Below, in pieces: positions 1 to 8,557 of a stretch of DNA of 34,566 bases (its first letter is position 1; each line of letters opens with the position of its first letter). The translations under genes and the position numbers were made by a program. Source of the DNA: an uncultured bacterium (GTDB taxonomy: Bacteria; Bacillota_I; Bacilli_A; RFN20; CAG-826). Location: assembly GCA_949285325.1 (NCBI GenBank), contig CASDYZ010000051.1, positions 1 through 34,566 on the forward strand. Direction: 5' to 3'. Below the pieces are notes generated by a model that saw only the letters and a list, made by a program, of their open reading frames with translations, had not been told where the DNA came from and made no database searches.

Positions 1-376
1 TTACACCATGTTAGGTGTCGTCATTCTTTTTGGTTTGATGGAGATATTTTTCTTTATCATTCTTCACGTTAGATATAAGAAGACATTCTACTGTCTAACA
101 AACAAAAGAATTATCATACGAACTGGGTTTATTGGAGTTGATTTTAAAACCTTAGATATCAAAATGGTTGGGGCAATTGATATAAGGGTTGGACTACTTG
201 ATAAAATCATTAAGCCCGCGACCGGTAACATCTATTTTGGTTCGAGTGCTTCTCCAATAATCACCGGTAATAATGGTGTGTTCTCATCGAGTTTTACTTT
301 CGAACATATCGATGATGCTTATATGACTTATAAGGAAATAAAAGAAAAGATAGAAGACGTTAAAGAAAGTAAATAA
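1..376 (+). CDS. PH-domain (bPH_2/YdbS-like) membrane protein, 5'-truncated
   Basis: The frame is open to the left window edge, so the N-terminus is probably missing; the first visible ATG is at 8 and has no visible ribosome-binding site. The visible part begins with a hydrophobic segment (about residues 2-20 from that ATG), followed by a charged YKK stretch. Then comes a typical bacterial PH-like pattern: YCLTNKRIIIRTGFIG, a basic/hydrophobic strand series, and a TGNIYFGS strand. This matches the bPH_2/DUF304 family (YdbS, YdbT), membrane-anchored proteins of poorly defined role. Family assignment is by pattern; biological function is unknown. The downstream gene starts 37 bases later. Confidence 0.65.
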   Translation, partial: YTMLGVVILFGLMEIFFFIILHVRYKKTFYCLTNKRIIIRTGFIGVDFKTLDIKMVGAIDIRVGLLDKIIKPATGNIYFGSSASPIITGNNGVFSSSFTFEHIDDAYMTYKEIKEKIEDVKESK

Positions 377-391
377 AAAATAACTATAAAA

Positions 392-408
392 CTACTAGAT
401 AACTACTA
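392..408 (+). promoter_or_regulatory. Direct-repeat box CTACTA-N5-CTACTA (copy A)
   Basis: Two exact CTACTA hexamers lie 11 bases apart (392-397 and 403-408). A third partial half-site, TAACTA at 381-386, is in the same 11-base phase. The box ends five bases before the start codon at 414, where no SD is visible. The same architecture recurs before secDF, tkt and dxs. Tandem half-sites with an 11-base period are characteristic of OmpR/PhoB-type response-regulator boxes; that link is an inference. Confidence 0.35.
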
Positions 409-413
409 TTTAT

Positions 414-1310
414 ATGAAAAAGAACTTAGATGAATTAGACAAATTATTTGAAGAAAATAGGTTAGACACTATCATTGAGAAGACAAGTGAAAGTAAAGAT
501 TTAAAATCTCTTTTTTACCGCATTTCTTCTTTTATCATGTTAGAAAAATATGATGATGCATTAAACTGTATCAATAAAAATAAAAGCGTTTTGATGGACG
601 ATTTACCATCCCTTATAAAAGTCCATATCGATTTACTTTGTGAGATGAATAAATACGATGAAGCGTATGAAGAAGCTAAAGTTTATTCTAACCTTCCTTA
701 TCATTCTCAAGAAGTGGAAGAAATACTTAGAAATTTAAATAAAAATATAAGGGAACACGAAAGGCGAAATAACGCGAATAGTGTCGATGTTACAAGTGCG
801 ATAGAAAAACTCAAAGATTTTAAAAATTTAGATTTTAATGAAATTTTGACTTATATCGATTGTTTAAATAATTTAGGTGAACACATGGACGTTATCGCTC
901 CTATTTTAAAAGAATACAAAAACATCTACGCGAGAGCGTACATTCTCCTCGCTTTAAATAAAGAAAATTATACGTTTGACGTCAGTTATTTATCTAATGA
1001 TAAAAAGATTATAAATATCAATCCATCAAAGCTTACTACTCCTTATTTTGGAAGCGTTGGATTAGAAGTATATAAAAAATTAGACGATAAAGATAAGACT
1101 ATCGAGAAAGTCGCTAAAGACATATTTTTCTATTACACAACTTACATCCTTCCAGATGAATTCAAGGGCGATGTTGATAAGATGGTAGAGGTCATAAAAT
1201 TTAAAGCCCATCAATTAATTGGCAATAAAGATTGTTCTTTATCTAATCACTCTGACGAACAAATACAAAATTATTTAAAAGAAGTAGAAGACGCTTTAAA
1301 AAACATTTAA
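414..1310 (+). CDS. TPR-like cytoplasmic protein of unknown function
   Basis: I do not recognise this 298-residue protein. It is highly charged and mainly helical, with no signal peptide or membrane segment. Residues about 30-130 have a helix-turn-helix rhythm resembling degenerate tetratricopeptide repeats (for example EKYDDALNCI and NKYDEAYEEA, each with an aromatic-D-E/D-A core). The C-terminal half has no motif I can name. No SD precedes the ATG; the CTACTA repeat box occupies that position instead. It lies between a PH-domain membrane protein and the trigger-factor gene, which does not reveal a role. TPR character suggests protein-protein interaction, but this is an inference. Confidence 0.7.
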   Translation: MKKNLDELDKLFEENRLDTIIEKTSESKDLKSLFYRISSFIMLEKYDDALNCINKNKSVLMDDLPSLIKVHIDLLCEMNKYDEAYEEAKVYSNLPYHSQEVEEILRNLNKNIREHERRNNANSVDVTSAIEKLKDFKNLDFNEILTYIDCLNNLGEHMDVIAPILKEYKNIYARAYILLALNKENYTFDVSYLSNDKKIININPSKLTTPYFGSVGLEVYKKLDDKDKTIEKVAKDIFFYYTTYILPDEFKGDVDKMVEVIKFKAHQLIGNKDCSLSNHSDEQIQNYLKEVEDALKNI

Positions 1311-1348
1311 TTTTTAAAAATAGAAAAAGAAAATAGTAAGTTTTAAGC

Positions 1349-1364
1349 ATCTTGCTTGCAAGAT
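1349..1364. repeat. Perfect 16-base palindrome before trigger factor
   Basis: ATCTTGCTTGCAAGAT is self-complementary around its centre. Its right half overlaps the candidate -35 element at 1356-1361. It could be an operator, or a short hairpin ending the upstream transcript, although the following T-rich stretch is interrupted. Confidence 0.4.
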
Positions 1365-1383
1365 TCTTATTTTATAGTAAAAT
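1356..1383 (+). promoter_or_regulatory. Candidate sigma-A promoter for tig-lon-engB
   Basis: TTGCAA (1356-1361), a 16-base spacer and TAAAAT (1378-1383) precede trigger factor by about 40 bases. Both hexamers are close to consensus, and the -35 lies inside the palindrome at 1349-1364. Confidence 0.45.
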
Positions 1384-1420
1384 AATGCTTGCGTGTATCT
1401 TATAACGGAGGAAAATAAAA

Positions 1421-2695
1421 ATGGAAAGAAAAGTTAATAAATTAGAACATTGCCATGTTGAAGTCGAAGTTGTAGTCGACAAAGAAACGTGGAAAAAAGC
1501 ACAAGATAAAGCTTTTGAAAAAGCTAGTAAAGACGTGACTGTCAAAGGATTTAGAAAAGGTCACGCCCCTTTAAATCTCGTCAAAGAAAAAGTTGATATG
1601 ATGAAAGTTATGGATGAGGCGATCAATTCCCTCCTTCCTAATATTTATTCAACTATCCTTAAAGAAGAAAATATTAGACCTTACGCCAGACCTGAAGTTA
1701 ATGTCACTAAGATTAGTGATACCGAACTTGAAATAAAATTTACTTTAGTAACTGCACCGGAAATTGAATTAGGTCAATACAAAGGTTTATCCATTGGTAA
1801 AGAAGAAGTAAAAGTCACTGACGAAGATATCGCAAGTGAATTATTAAAACTTCAACAACAAAACGCGATGGTCGTCTCAAAAGAAGGCGCGGCGGAAAAT
1901 GGCGATATCGTCATCATCGATTTCGTCGGTGAAGTCGATGGCAAACAATTTGATGGAGGCAGTGCATCTAATTATGAATTAGAACTTGGTTCACATTCAT
2001 TCGTCCCGGGTTTTGAAGAACAATTAGTCGGTGTAAAAGCTAATGACACAAAAGATATCAACATCAAATTCCCAGAAAATTATGTTGAAAATTTAAAAGG
2101 GAAGGACGCTGTTTTTCACGTAACTGTTCACGAAGTTAAAACTAAACAACTTCCTGAACTTGATGACGCTTTTGTCAAGACTCTCAACATGAGTGGCGTC
2201 AATACTCTTCAAGATTTAAGAAATCAAAGAAGAGCACAACTTACGATGGAAAAAGAACGCTCGGCGAAAGGAGCGTTCATCAACAAAGTTATCGATGAAG
2301 TAGCAAAGAATTCTAAAATCGATATCCCAGATGAAATTTATAACAGCCAAGTAGAAGCGATGAAAGAAGATGCTTCACACCGTATGGCGCAGTCCGGACT
2401 TACTCTCGAACAATATTTATCGATAGTCGGACAAAGTGAAGAACAATATACAGAATCATTAAAAACACAAGCTCGTAAAGATGTAACTGGTTATTTCATC
2501 CTCGACGCCATCGGGCAAAAAGAAGAAATAACAATTGAAGAAGCAGATTTAGAATTTGAATACGCAAAGATGGCGGAACAATACAAAATGAGCATAGACG
2601 ATGTGAAAAAAGCTCTTGCTCCTCAACTTGACAGCTTTAAAAACAGCGTCAGGATGAGCCGTATCGAAGACCTCTTATACAAAGAGAACGATTAA
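1421..2695 (+). CDS. tig: Trigger factor, ribosome-associated chaperone/PPIase
   Basis: Trigger factor binds ribosomal protein L23 at the polypeptide exit tunnel and shields nascent chains in the cytoplasm; its middle domain is a peptidyl-prolyl isomerase. The ribosome-docking signature is visible as GFRKGHAP at residues 43-50. An FKBP-type domain follows at about 155-245 (DFVGEVDGKQFDGG, then a GFEEQLVG stretch), and a long helical C-terminal arm runs to the end. The 424-residue length is normal. The ATG at 1421 has a strong SD (CGGAGG). In many Firmicutes clpX follows tig; here lon follows directly after 30 bases, so chaperone and protease are adjacent and probably co-transcribed. Confidence 0.97.
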   Translation: MERKVNKLEHCHVEVEVVVDKETWKKAQDKAFEKASKDVTVKGFRKGHAPLNLVKEKVDMMKVMDEAINSLLPNIYSTILKEENIRPYARPEVNVTKISDTELEIKFTLVTAPEIELGQYKGLSIGKEEVKVTDEDIASELLKLQQQNAMVVSKEGAAENGDIVIIDFVGEVDGKQFDGGSASNYELELGSHSFVPGFEEQLVGVKANDTKDINIKFPENYVENLKGKDAVFHVTVHEVKTKQLPELDDAFVKTLNMSGVNTLQDLRNQRRAQLTMEKERSAKGAFINKVIDEVAKNSKIDIPDEIYNSQVEAMKEDASHRMAQSGLTLEQYLSIVGQSEEQYTESLKTQARKDVTGYFILDAIGQKEEITIEEADLEFEYAKMAEQYKMSIDDVKKALAPQLDSFKNSVRMSRIEDLLYKEND

Positions 2696-2725
2696 AAATA
2701 TTTCCGCCACTAGAGGGGAGGAATT

Positions 2726-5056
2726 ATGTCTAATAACAGTACCAAATTAACGCTTCCTTTATTGATTACAAGGAGCGTCGTTATCTTTCCTGGTGTCGCT
2801 CAAATTATCGAAGCAGGAAGAGAAATATCAATCAATGCGATAAATCATGCCCACGACAGTGCTGATTCACTTATTTTAGTGACTACTCAACTCAATTATG
2901 AAGTAGAAAATCCAACACCTGACGACGTATATAAAATGGGTACGCTTTGTCGTATTGTCAATTACAATCAAAGACCAAATAATGGGGTGAAAATTAGAGT
3001 TGAGCCAATCGATAGAGTCCACCTTGATTCCATCAGTGAAAATGAGGCTGGATTTTATGTGTCAGACGCAAGAATAGCGCGCATTGAAAATTACGATGCG
3101 AGCAAAAATAGAGCGGTGCTCGACAGCGTCAATTCTATGCTCGATAGTCTACCTCACGTCTTAAATAAGTTTTCTAAAACGACTCTCGCTGGTATTTCTA
3201 GAACCAATTCTGCGCAGTTTTTATGCTACACGATCATGTCTAATCTAGATTTACCAACTGATAGAATTCAAGCTGCACTAGAGGCTAATTCTATCGAAGA
3301 TTTGATGAAGATTGTTTTGACCGCACTTGCGGGAGAAAAACAAAAAGGCGAAATCGATAGAGATATACAAGAATCGATACGCGCCTCGACTGAAAAATCA
3401 CAAAAAGAATATTATTTAAGAGAAAAATTAAAAGCGATTAAAAAAGAATTAGGCGATTCTGGTAATGGCGAGAATGATATCGACGCCATACTAGAAAAAG
3501 TTGAAAAGAACCCTTATCCAGAAAACGTCAAAGCCAAAGTAAAGGCGGAAATCAAAAAATATGAAATGATGCCACCTGGCTCGCTAGAAGGTGCGTTGGT
3601 GCTCAACTACATCGATATTTTACTCAGTGTACCTTGGTATCAAAAAACCGAAGATAATGACGACTTAGAAAGAGTGGAAAAAATTCTTGACGAAGACCAT
3701 TATGGGTTAGAAGAACCAAAGAAACGTATCTTAGAATATTTGGCGGTTAAAAAATTAACTGGTAATTTAAAATCACCTATCTTATGTTTTTATGGGCCAC
3801 CTGGATGTGGTAAAACCTCGCTTGGTAAATCTATCGCCCGTGCTTTAGGAAGAAAATTTTTCAAAGCTTCTTTAGGCGGTATAAGCGATGAAGCAGAAAT
3901 AAGAGGACATAGGAGAACATACGTCGGCTCGATGCCTGGAAGGATCATCCAAGGGATGAGAAAAGTAGGGGTCAATAATCCAGTGTTCTTACTAGATGAG
4001 GTTGATAAATTAGCCTCTTCTTATAAAGGCGATCCAGCCAGCGCTCTTTTAGAGGTGCTCGATCCCGAACAAAACTATGCCTTTAATGACAATTATTTAG
4101 AAGAGCCTTACGATTTGAGCGATGTCTTATTTATATGTACGGCAAATTATTTAGAAAATATACCCGCACCTCTTAGAGATAGGCTCGAACTCATCGAAGT
4201 CAATTCTTATACTGAATATGAAAAACTTCAAATCGCTAAAAAATATTTAGTGAAGAAACAAATAGAATTAAACGGGCTAAAAACTGAGCAAGCCGATTTT
4301 AGCGATGAAGCAATATTATATATCATTCAACGCTACACGAGGGAGAGCGGTGTCCGTGAACTTGAAAGGAAAATTGCTTCATGTTTGAGGAAAGTCGCGG
4401 TGGCTATCGTCAAAGATCCAAACATTAAAAATATTCACATCGATGAAAAGAAGGCTAGAGAATTTTTGGGTATTGAATTATTTGACAACACCAAAAAAGA
4501 AGCAAAAGAGCAAATCGGTGTCGTCACTGGTTTAGCCTATACGCAGTATGGCGGAGATATACTCCCGATCGAAGTCACTTATTTTAAAGGTAAGGGCGGA
4601 CTTATTTTAACTGGACATTTAGGCGATGTCATGAAAGAGAGTTGCTCAATCGCTCTCGACTACGTGAGGGCAAATGCGACAAAATACGGCATCGATCCTA
4701 TCCTATTCCAAGAAAATGACATCCATGTTCACGTTCCTGAAGGCGCGGTGCCAAAAGATGGCCCAAGCGCTGGTATTGCCATTACTACGGCGATTATATC
4801 TTGCTTATCTAAAACACCAGTTAATCCTGACGTTGCTATGACAGGAGAAGTTACTTTAAGAGGTCACGCTTTACCTATCGGTGGCTTAAGAGAAAAATCG
4901 CTCGCTGCCTTAAGGAGTGGCATCAAGACAATCATCGTTCCAAAAGAAAATAAAAAAGATGTCGATGAACTACCTCAAGAAGTGAAGAAATCTCTACAAA
5001 TTGAATTTATGGAAAGAGTGGACGATGCTTTAAAAATCGCACTTATTAAAAAATAA
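2726..5056 (+). CDS. lon: ATP-dependent protease Lon (LonA)
   Basis: Lon is a cytoplasmic AAA+ serine protease that degrades misfolded and regulatory proteins. The 776-residue protein has the LonA layout. An N-terminal substrate-binding domain begins with LTLPLLITR. The AAA+ module has Walker A GPPGCGKTS at 357-365 and Walker B FLLDEVDK at 421-428. The C-terminal protease domain has nucleophile Ser681 in PKDGPSAG and Lys724 in GGLREKSLAA, the Ser-Lys dyad. Everything needed for activity is present. The start is fixed by a strong SD (GGGGAGG) seven to eight bases upstream. It is followed after five bases by engB, the gene order found in Bacillus (lonA-ysxC). Confidence 0.98.
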   Translation: MSNNSTKLTLPLLITRSVVIFPGVAQIIEAGREISINAINHAHDSADSLILVTTQLNYEVENPTPDDVYKMGTLCRIVNYNQRPNNGVKIRVEPIDRVHLDSISENEAGFYVSDARIARIENYDASKNRAVLDSVNSMLDSLPHVLNKFSKTTLAGISRTNSAQFLCYTIMSNLDLPTDRIQAALEANSIEDLMKIVLTALAGEKQKGEIDRDIQESIRASTEKSQKEYYLREKLKAIKKELGDSGNGENDIDAILEKVEKNPYPENVKAKVKAEIKKYEMMPPGSLEGALVLNYIDILLSVPWYQKTEDNDDLERVEKILDEDHYGLEEPKKRILEYLAVKKLTGNLKSPILCFYGPPGCGKTSLGKSIARALGRKFFKASLGGISDEAEIRGHRRTYVGSMPGRIIQGMRKVGVNNPVFLLDEVDKLASSYKGDPASALLEVLDPEQNYAFNDNYLEEPYDLSDVLFICTANYLENIPAPLRDRLELIEVNSYTEYEKLQIAKKYLVKKQIELNGLKTEQADFSDEAILYIIQRYTRESGVRELERKIASCLRKVAVAIVKDPNIKNIHIDEKKAREFLGIELFDNTKKEAKEQIGVVTGLAYTQYGGDILPIEVTYFKGKGGLILTGHLGDVMKESCSIALDYVRANATKYGIDPILFQENDIHVHVPEGAVPKDGPSAGIAITTAIISCLSKTPVNPDVAMTGEVTLRGHALPIGGLREKSLAALRSGIKTIIVPKENKKDVDELPQEVKKSLQIEFMERVDDALKIALIKK

Positions 5057-5061
5057 AAAAT

Positions 5062-5649
5062 ATGAAGATCGATTTTTCTAAAGCTAAATTCATCAAAAGC
5101 GTCGTCGACATCAACTTAAAACCTAAGACACTAAATAAAGAAATTGTCTTTTTAGGTCGCAGTAACGTCGGTAAATCATCTTTGATAAACGCTTTGGTGA
5201 ACAATTCTAATCTAGCCAAAACCTCGTCTAAACCTGGTTTGACTAAGATGCTTAACTATTTTGAAATCGATAGTAAATTTTATCTTGTCGATGCTCCTGG
5301 ATATGGGTACGCCAAAGGGGGCATCGATTTAGATAAATTATTTTTAAATTTAATGAATTCTTATTTTGTGAATAATTCCCAACTAAAAGGCGCACTTTTA
5401 CTCGTAGACGCTAGGAGGGAATTAAATGAGATGGATGAGATGATGAAAGATTTTTTAATTAAATATAAAATCCCTTTTATTCTCGTCGTCACTAAGATAG
5501 ATAAAATCAATCAAAGTGAAAAATATAAGATTCAAAAACATCTCAAAGAAAAAGGAATTGAAGAAAATAAAATAAAATATGTCTCATCTTTCAAGAAAGA
5601 TAACATCATATCTTTACAAAAAGATATCGCTTCTTTACTGAATAATTAG
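5062..5649 (+). CDS. engB: Ribosome-assembly GTPase EngB/YsxC
   Basis: EngB (YihA/YsxC) is an essential TRAFAC-class GTPase needed for large-subunit maturation. The 195-residue protein shows G1 GRSNVGKSS (32-40), a conserved SKPGLTK switch region (56-62), G3 DAPGYGYAKGG (77-87) and G4 TKID (about 143-146). The length is normal. The ATG lies only five bases after the lon stop and has no SD, so translation is probably coupled to lon. Its TAG stop lies inside the candidate -35 box of the valS promoter, so the next transcription unit begins without any gap. Confidence 0.96.
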   Translation: MKIDFSKAKFIKSVVDINLKPKTLNKEIVFLGRSNVGKSSLINALVNNSNLAKTSSKPGLTKMLNYFEIDSKFYLVDAPGYGYAKGGIDLDKLFLNLMNSYFVNNSQLKGALLLVDARRELNEMDEMMKDFLIKYKIPFILVVTKIDKINQSEKYKIQKHLKEKGIEENKIKYVSSFKKDNIISLQKDIASLLNN

Positions 5650-5675
5650 ACATTTAAAATTTATTTAGGTATAAT
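5647..5675 (+). promoter_or_regulatory. Sigma-A promoter for the valS T-box transcript
   Basis: TAGACA (5647-5652), a 17-base spacer and a perfect TATAAT (5670-5675) give a near-consensus promoter. Transcription should start at about 5682, just before the first T-box helix. The -35 overlaps the engB stop codon. Confidence 0.75.
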
Positions 5676-5681
5676 CATTTT

Positions 5682-5897
5682 GTCCGGAGAAAAAGAGGAG
5701 TAACCACATATTTATTAATAGAGAGTCGAGGATGGTGGAAGCTCGGTAATAAGTAGTGAGTGAAGGTCGCTTTGGAGGGCGAGTTAATTCTATACTTCAA
5801 TAGAATCAATCAAGGGCATTATTAGTTATAATAATGAACTAAGGTGGTACCGCGCATATGTAATGCGTCCTTAGGCAGGGCGCTTTTATTTTTATTT
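5682..5897 (+). ncRNA. T-box riboswitch (tRNA-Val sensing) controlling valS
   Basis: T-box leaders bind uncharged tRNA and then form an antiterminator, raising expression of the matching aminoacyl-tRNA synthetase. The diagnostic T-box AAGGTGGTACCGCG is at 5841-5854. Stem I can be drawn: CCGGAG (5684-5689) pairs with CTTTGG (5770-5775), TTATTA (5712-5717) with TAATAA (5747-5752), and CGAG (5727-5730) with CTCG (5742-5745) around the GATGGTGGAA region typical of Stem I. The likely specifier is GTC (5766-5768), a valine codon, just before the closing strand of Stem I; it agrees with the valS gene downstream. A further hairpin is ATTCTAT/ATAGAAT (5787-5806). The leader ends in the terminator at 5865-5897. 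Confidence 0.92.
5865..5897 (+). terminator. Conditional terminator of the valS T-box
   Basis: GCGTCC (5865-5870) pairs with GGGCGC (5878-5883), with one G-U pair and a 7-base loop. A T-rich tract (TTTTATTTTTATTT) follows. It lies after the T-box as expected for the alternative, tRNA-charged state. Confidence 0.85.
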
Positions 5898-5914
5898 AAA
5901 GGAAGGAGAAAATT

Positions 5915-8512
5915 ATGCTCGACAAACGTTATGACCATCATAAAGTTGAAGAAGGAAAATATGAAAGGTGGAAGCAAAAAGGTTATTTTAAAGCCGATAA
6001 CAATTCTAAAAAGCCACCCTTTTGCGTAGTTATACCACCACCAAACGTTACTGGTAAACTTCACATTGGACACGCTTGGGACAACACCGTCCAAGATATA
6101 ACCATTAGATATCACAAAGCAAAAGGATACGATACACTCTATCTTCCTGGTATGGACCACGCTGGTATAGCCACCGAGGCAAAAGTGATGGAAAAACTTA
6201 GAGGACTAGGTATCGACACCACTAAGATTAGTAGAGACGAATTTCTCTCCTACGCCTGGGGATGGAAAGATGAATACGCAAGTTCAATCCACGAGCAGTG
6301 GGCGAAGATGGGACTTGCTTTAGATTATTCACGAGAAAGATTTACCCTCGACGAAGGGTGTAATAAGGCAGTGCGTAAAGTCTTTGTCGAACTATATAAT
6401 GAAGGTCTTATTTATCAAGGTTATAAAATAATCAACTGGGATCCTATACAAAAGACCGCATTAAGTAATATCGAAGTCATCCATCAAGACGACAAGGGAT
6501 ACATGTATTACTTTAAATATCACATCGTTGGAAGCGATAAATATTTAATCGTCGCGACAACTAGACCTGAGACGATGTTTGGTGATGTGTGTGTCGTTGT
6601 CAATCCTAATGATGTTAGATATAAAGATGTAATTGGGCAAAAAGTTATAAATCCCGCGAATGGGGATATATTACCGATTATCGCTGATGAATATGTCGAT
6701 ATTAGTTTTGGGACAGGAGCGATGAAATGTACACCTGCTCACGATTCAAACGATTTTATCATCGGTGAAAAATATCATCTAGACATGCCTGTCATTATGA
6801 ATGACGATGGGAGCATGAATGAAAAATGTGGTAAATATAATCATTTAGATCGCTTTAAATGCCGTGAAGTTTTACTAGAAGACATAAAATCGAATGGCGA
6901 TTTGGTAAAGATAGAAGAAATAACCCATCCAGTCGGACACTCTGAAAGAAGTGGTGCGGTAGTCGAACCGATGCTTTCTAAACAATGGTTTATTAAAATT
7001 AGGTCGCTCGCTGATAGGGCTATTGAAAATCAAAAAGGTAAAGATAAAGTTAATTTTATTCCTAAACGTTTTGAAAAAGCATTTTTACAGTGGATGCAAA
7101 AGGCGGAAGATTGGTGTATTTCCCGCCAGCTTTGGTGGGGACATAGAATACCAGCGTATTATAGTAAAGTTGATGGCTCTGTTTTAGTGAGTATGGAGCC
7201 ACCTATCGACATAGAAAATTACGAGCAAGATAAAGATGTGCTCGACACGTGGTTTAGCTCTGCGTTATGGCCTTTTTCTACTTTAGGATGGCCGTCTAAA
7301 ACTAAAGATTTTAATCGTTATTTTCCAACTAGCGTATTATCGACTGGTTACGACATCATTTTCTTTTGGGTGTCGAGGATGATATTCCAATCTCTCCACT
7401 TTACAAAAAAATCTCCATTTAAAAAAGTAGTGATACATGGTTTAGTGAGAGATAGTCAAGGGAGAAAGATGTCAAAATCGCTTGGAAATGGGGTCGATCC
7501 AATCAAAGTTATAAACGAGTATGGCGCGGACGCCTTAAGATATTTCCTTACCACTAATTCAACTCCTGGGCAAGATATGCGTTATATGGATGAAAAGCTT
7601 GTCTCTGCGACAAATTATTTAAATAAAATATGGAATTCTGCTAGATATGTTCTATCTATTCTTCCTAGTGATTTTACTCCAGTTAAAGATATGTCAAAAT
7701 TATCTTTTTCTCCACTTGATAGATGGATAATAAACAAAGAGCAAAAGACCATTCAACAAGTTAGTAAATATATGGATAAATACGATTTTAACGTCGCATC
7801 GAGTTTTCTTTACAATTTTGTCTATGAAGATTTTTGCTCTTCGTATCTAGAGATGAGTAAAGTTGTCCTCTTCGATGAAAACCAAGACAAAAATAGCACT
7901 TATCAAACTTTATATCACTGCTTAAAAAACATTATCTTGATGATTTATCCTTACACCCCATTTATCGGAGAAGAACTATATCTTCAACTTCCTTACCACC
8001 TTGATAGTGTCATGGAAGAATCTTATCCTAAATTTGAAAGAAAATTGATAGATGATAAAGATGATCGAGATGTCGAGTTATTATTTAGTTTTATTAAAGA
8101 TGTAAGAAATTATAAGATAGAGAACAAATTAGCCCCTAATGCACCTCTCGACATCATCTTTAATTTCCCTAAAAAAGTATTTGATTCTTTCTATACTTAT
8201 TTTAAAAGATTTAGTTTCTCTAATAACATAACACAAGGCGACACACATATTAATGGCTCGCTATTCGTCCACGACGGATATGAGATGCTCATAAAAACTA
8301 ATCAAAGTGTCGAAGAACTTCTCACTCAACTAAATAAAGACATAGAAAACGAGAAAAGAGAAATTGAAAGATGTCTAAAGATGCTCTCTAATCCTTCATT
8401 TATGGCTAAAGCACCAAAAGAAAAAATAATGGTGGAACAAGAAAAATTAAATACTCATCAAAATAATTTAAAGTTATTAGAAAATAAAATAAATAAATTA
8501 AAAAAAGACTAA
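5915..8512 (+). CDS. valS: Valyl-tRNA synthetase
   Basis: ValRS charges tRNA-Val and edits misactivated threonine. The 865-residue class I enzyme has the HIGH motif as HIGH at 50-53 (within PPPNVTGKLHIGH), an editing domain at about 190-335 (ATTRPETMFGD), the tryptophan-rich WCISRQLWWGH block at 400-410, and KMSKS at 518-522. An anticodon-binding domain follows, and a C-terminal charged coiled-coil arm runs from about 800 to the end, as in other ValRS. The ATG at 5915 is preceded by the strong SD GGAAGGAG. Expression should be under T-box control from the leader directly upstream, and a terminator follows the gene. Confidence 0.98.
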   Translation: MLDKRYDHHKVEEGKYERWKQKGYFKADNNSKKPPFCVVIPPPNVTGKLHIGHAWDNTVQDITIRYHKAKGYDTLYLPGMDHAGIATEAKVMEKLRGLGIDTTKISRDEFLSYAWGWKDEYASSIHEQWAKMGLALDYSRERFTLDEGCNKAVRKVFVELYNEGLIYQGYKIINWDPIQKTALSNIEVIHQDDKGYMYYFKYHIVGSDKYLIVATTRPETMFGDVCVVVNPNDVRYKDVIGQKVINPANGDILPIIADEYVDISFGTGAMKCTPAHDSNDFIIGEKYHLDMPVIMNDDGSMNEKCGKYNHLDRFKCREVLLEDIKSNGDLVKIEEITHPVGHSERSGAVVEPMLSKQWFIKIRSLADRAIENQKGKDKVNFIPKRFEKAFLQWMQKAEDWCISRQLWWGHRIPAYYSKVDGSVLVSMEPPIDIENYEQDKDVLDTWFSSALWPFSTLGWPSKTKDFNRYFPTSVLSTGYDIIFFWVSRMIFQSLHFTKKSPFKKVVIHGLVRDSQGRKMSKSLGNGVDPIKVINEYGADALRYFLTTNSTPGQDMRYMDEKLVSATNYLNKIWNSARYVLSILPSDFTPVKDMSKLSFSPLDRWIINKEQKTIQQVSKYMDKYDFNVASSFLYNFVYEDFCSSYLEMSKVVLFDENQDKNSTYQTLYHCLKNIILMIYPYTPFIGEELYLQLPYHLDSVMEESYPKFERKLIDDKDDRDVELLFSFIKDVRNYKIENKLAPNAPLDIIFNFPKKVFDSFYTYFKRFSFSNNITQGDTHINGSLFVHDGYEMLIKTNQSVEELLTQLNKDIENEKREIERCLKMLSNPSFMAKAPKEKIMVEQEKLNTHQNNLKLLENKINKLKKD

Positions 8513-8522
8513 ATTAAATAAA

Positions 8523-8553
8523 AATCTCCTATTTTATATGTAGGAGGTTTTTT
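8523..8553 (+). terminator. Terminator hairpin after valS that contains the SD of the next ORF
   Basis: AATCTCCTA (8523-8531) pairs with TAGGAGGTT (8541-8549) around a 9-base loop, with one U-G pair, and runs into six T (8548-8553). This is a good intrinsic terminator. The 3' arm contains AGGAGG (8542-8547), which is also the only plausible SD for the ATG at 8558, so in a read-through RNA the SD would be paired. Confidence 0.75.
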
Positions 8554-8557
8554 ATAA

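Noticed and set aside
1385-1405. Six-codon leader peptide before trigger factor
   Set aside because: It begins upstream of the predicted transcription start, has no SD, and is followed by no attenuator structure.
3790-3975. Minus-strand open frames throughout the window (for example 3790-3975, 11009-11521, 13071-13472, 20941-21537)
   Set aside because: All lie inside well-supported + strand genes, show no family motifs and have no SD; they are by-products of codon bias on the coding strand.
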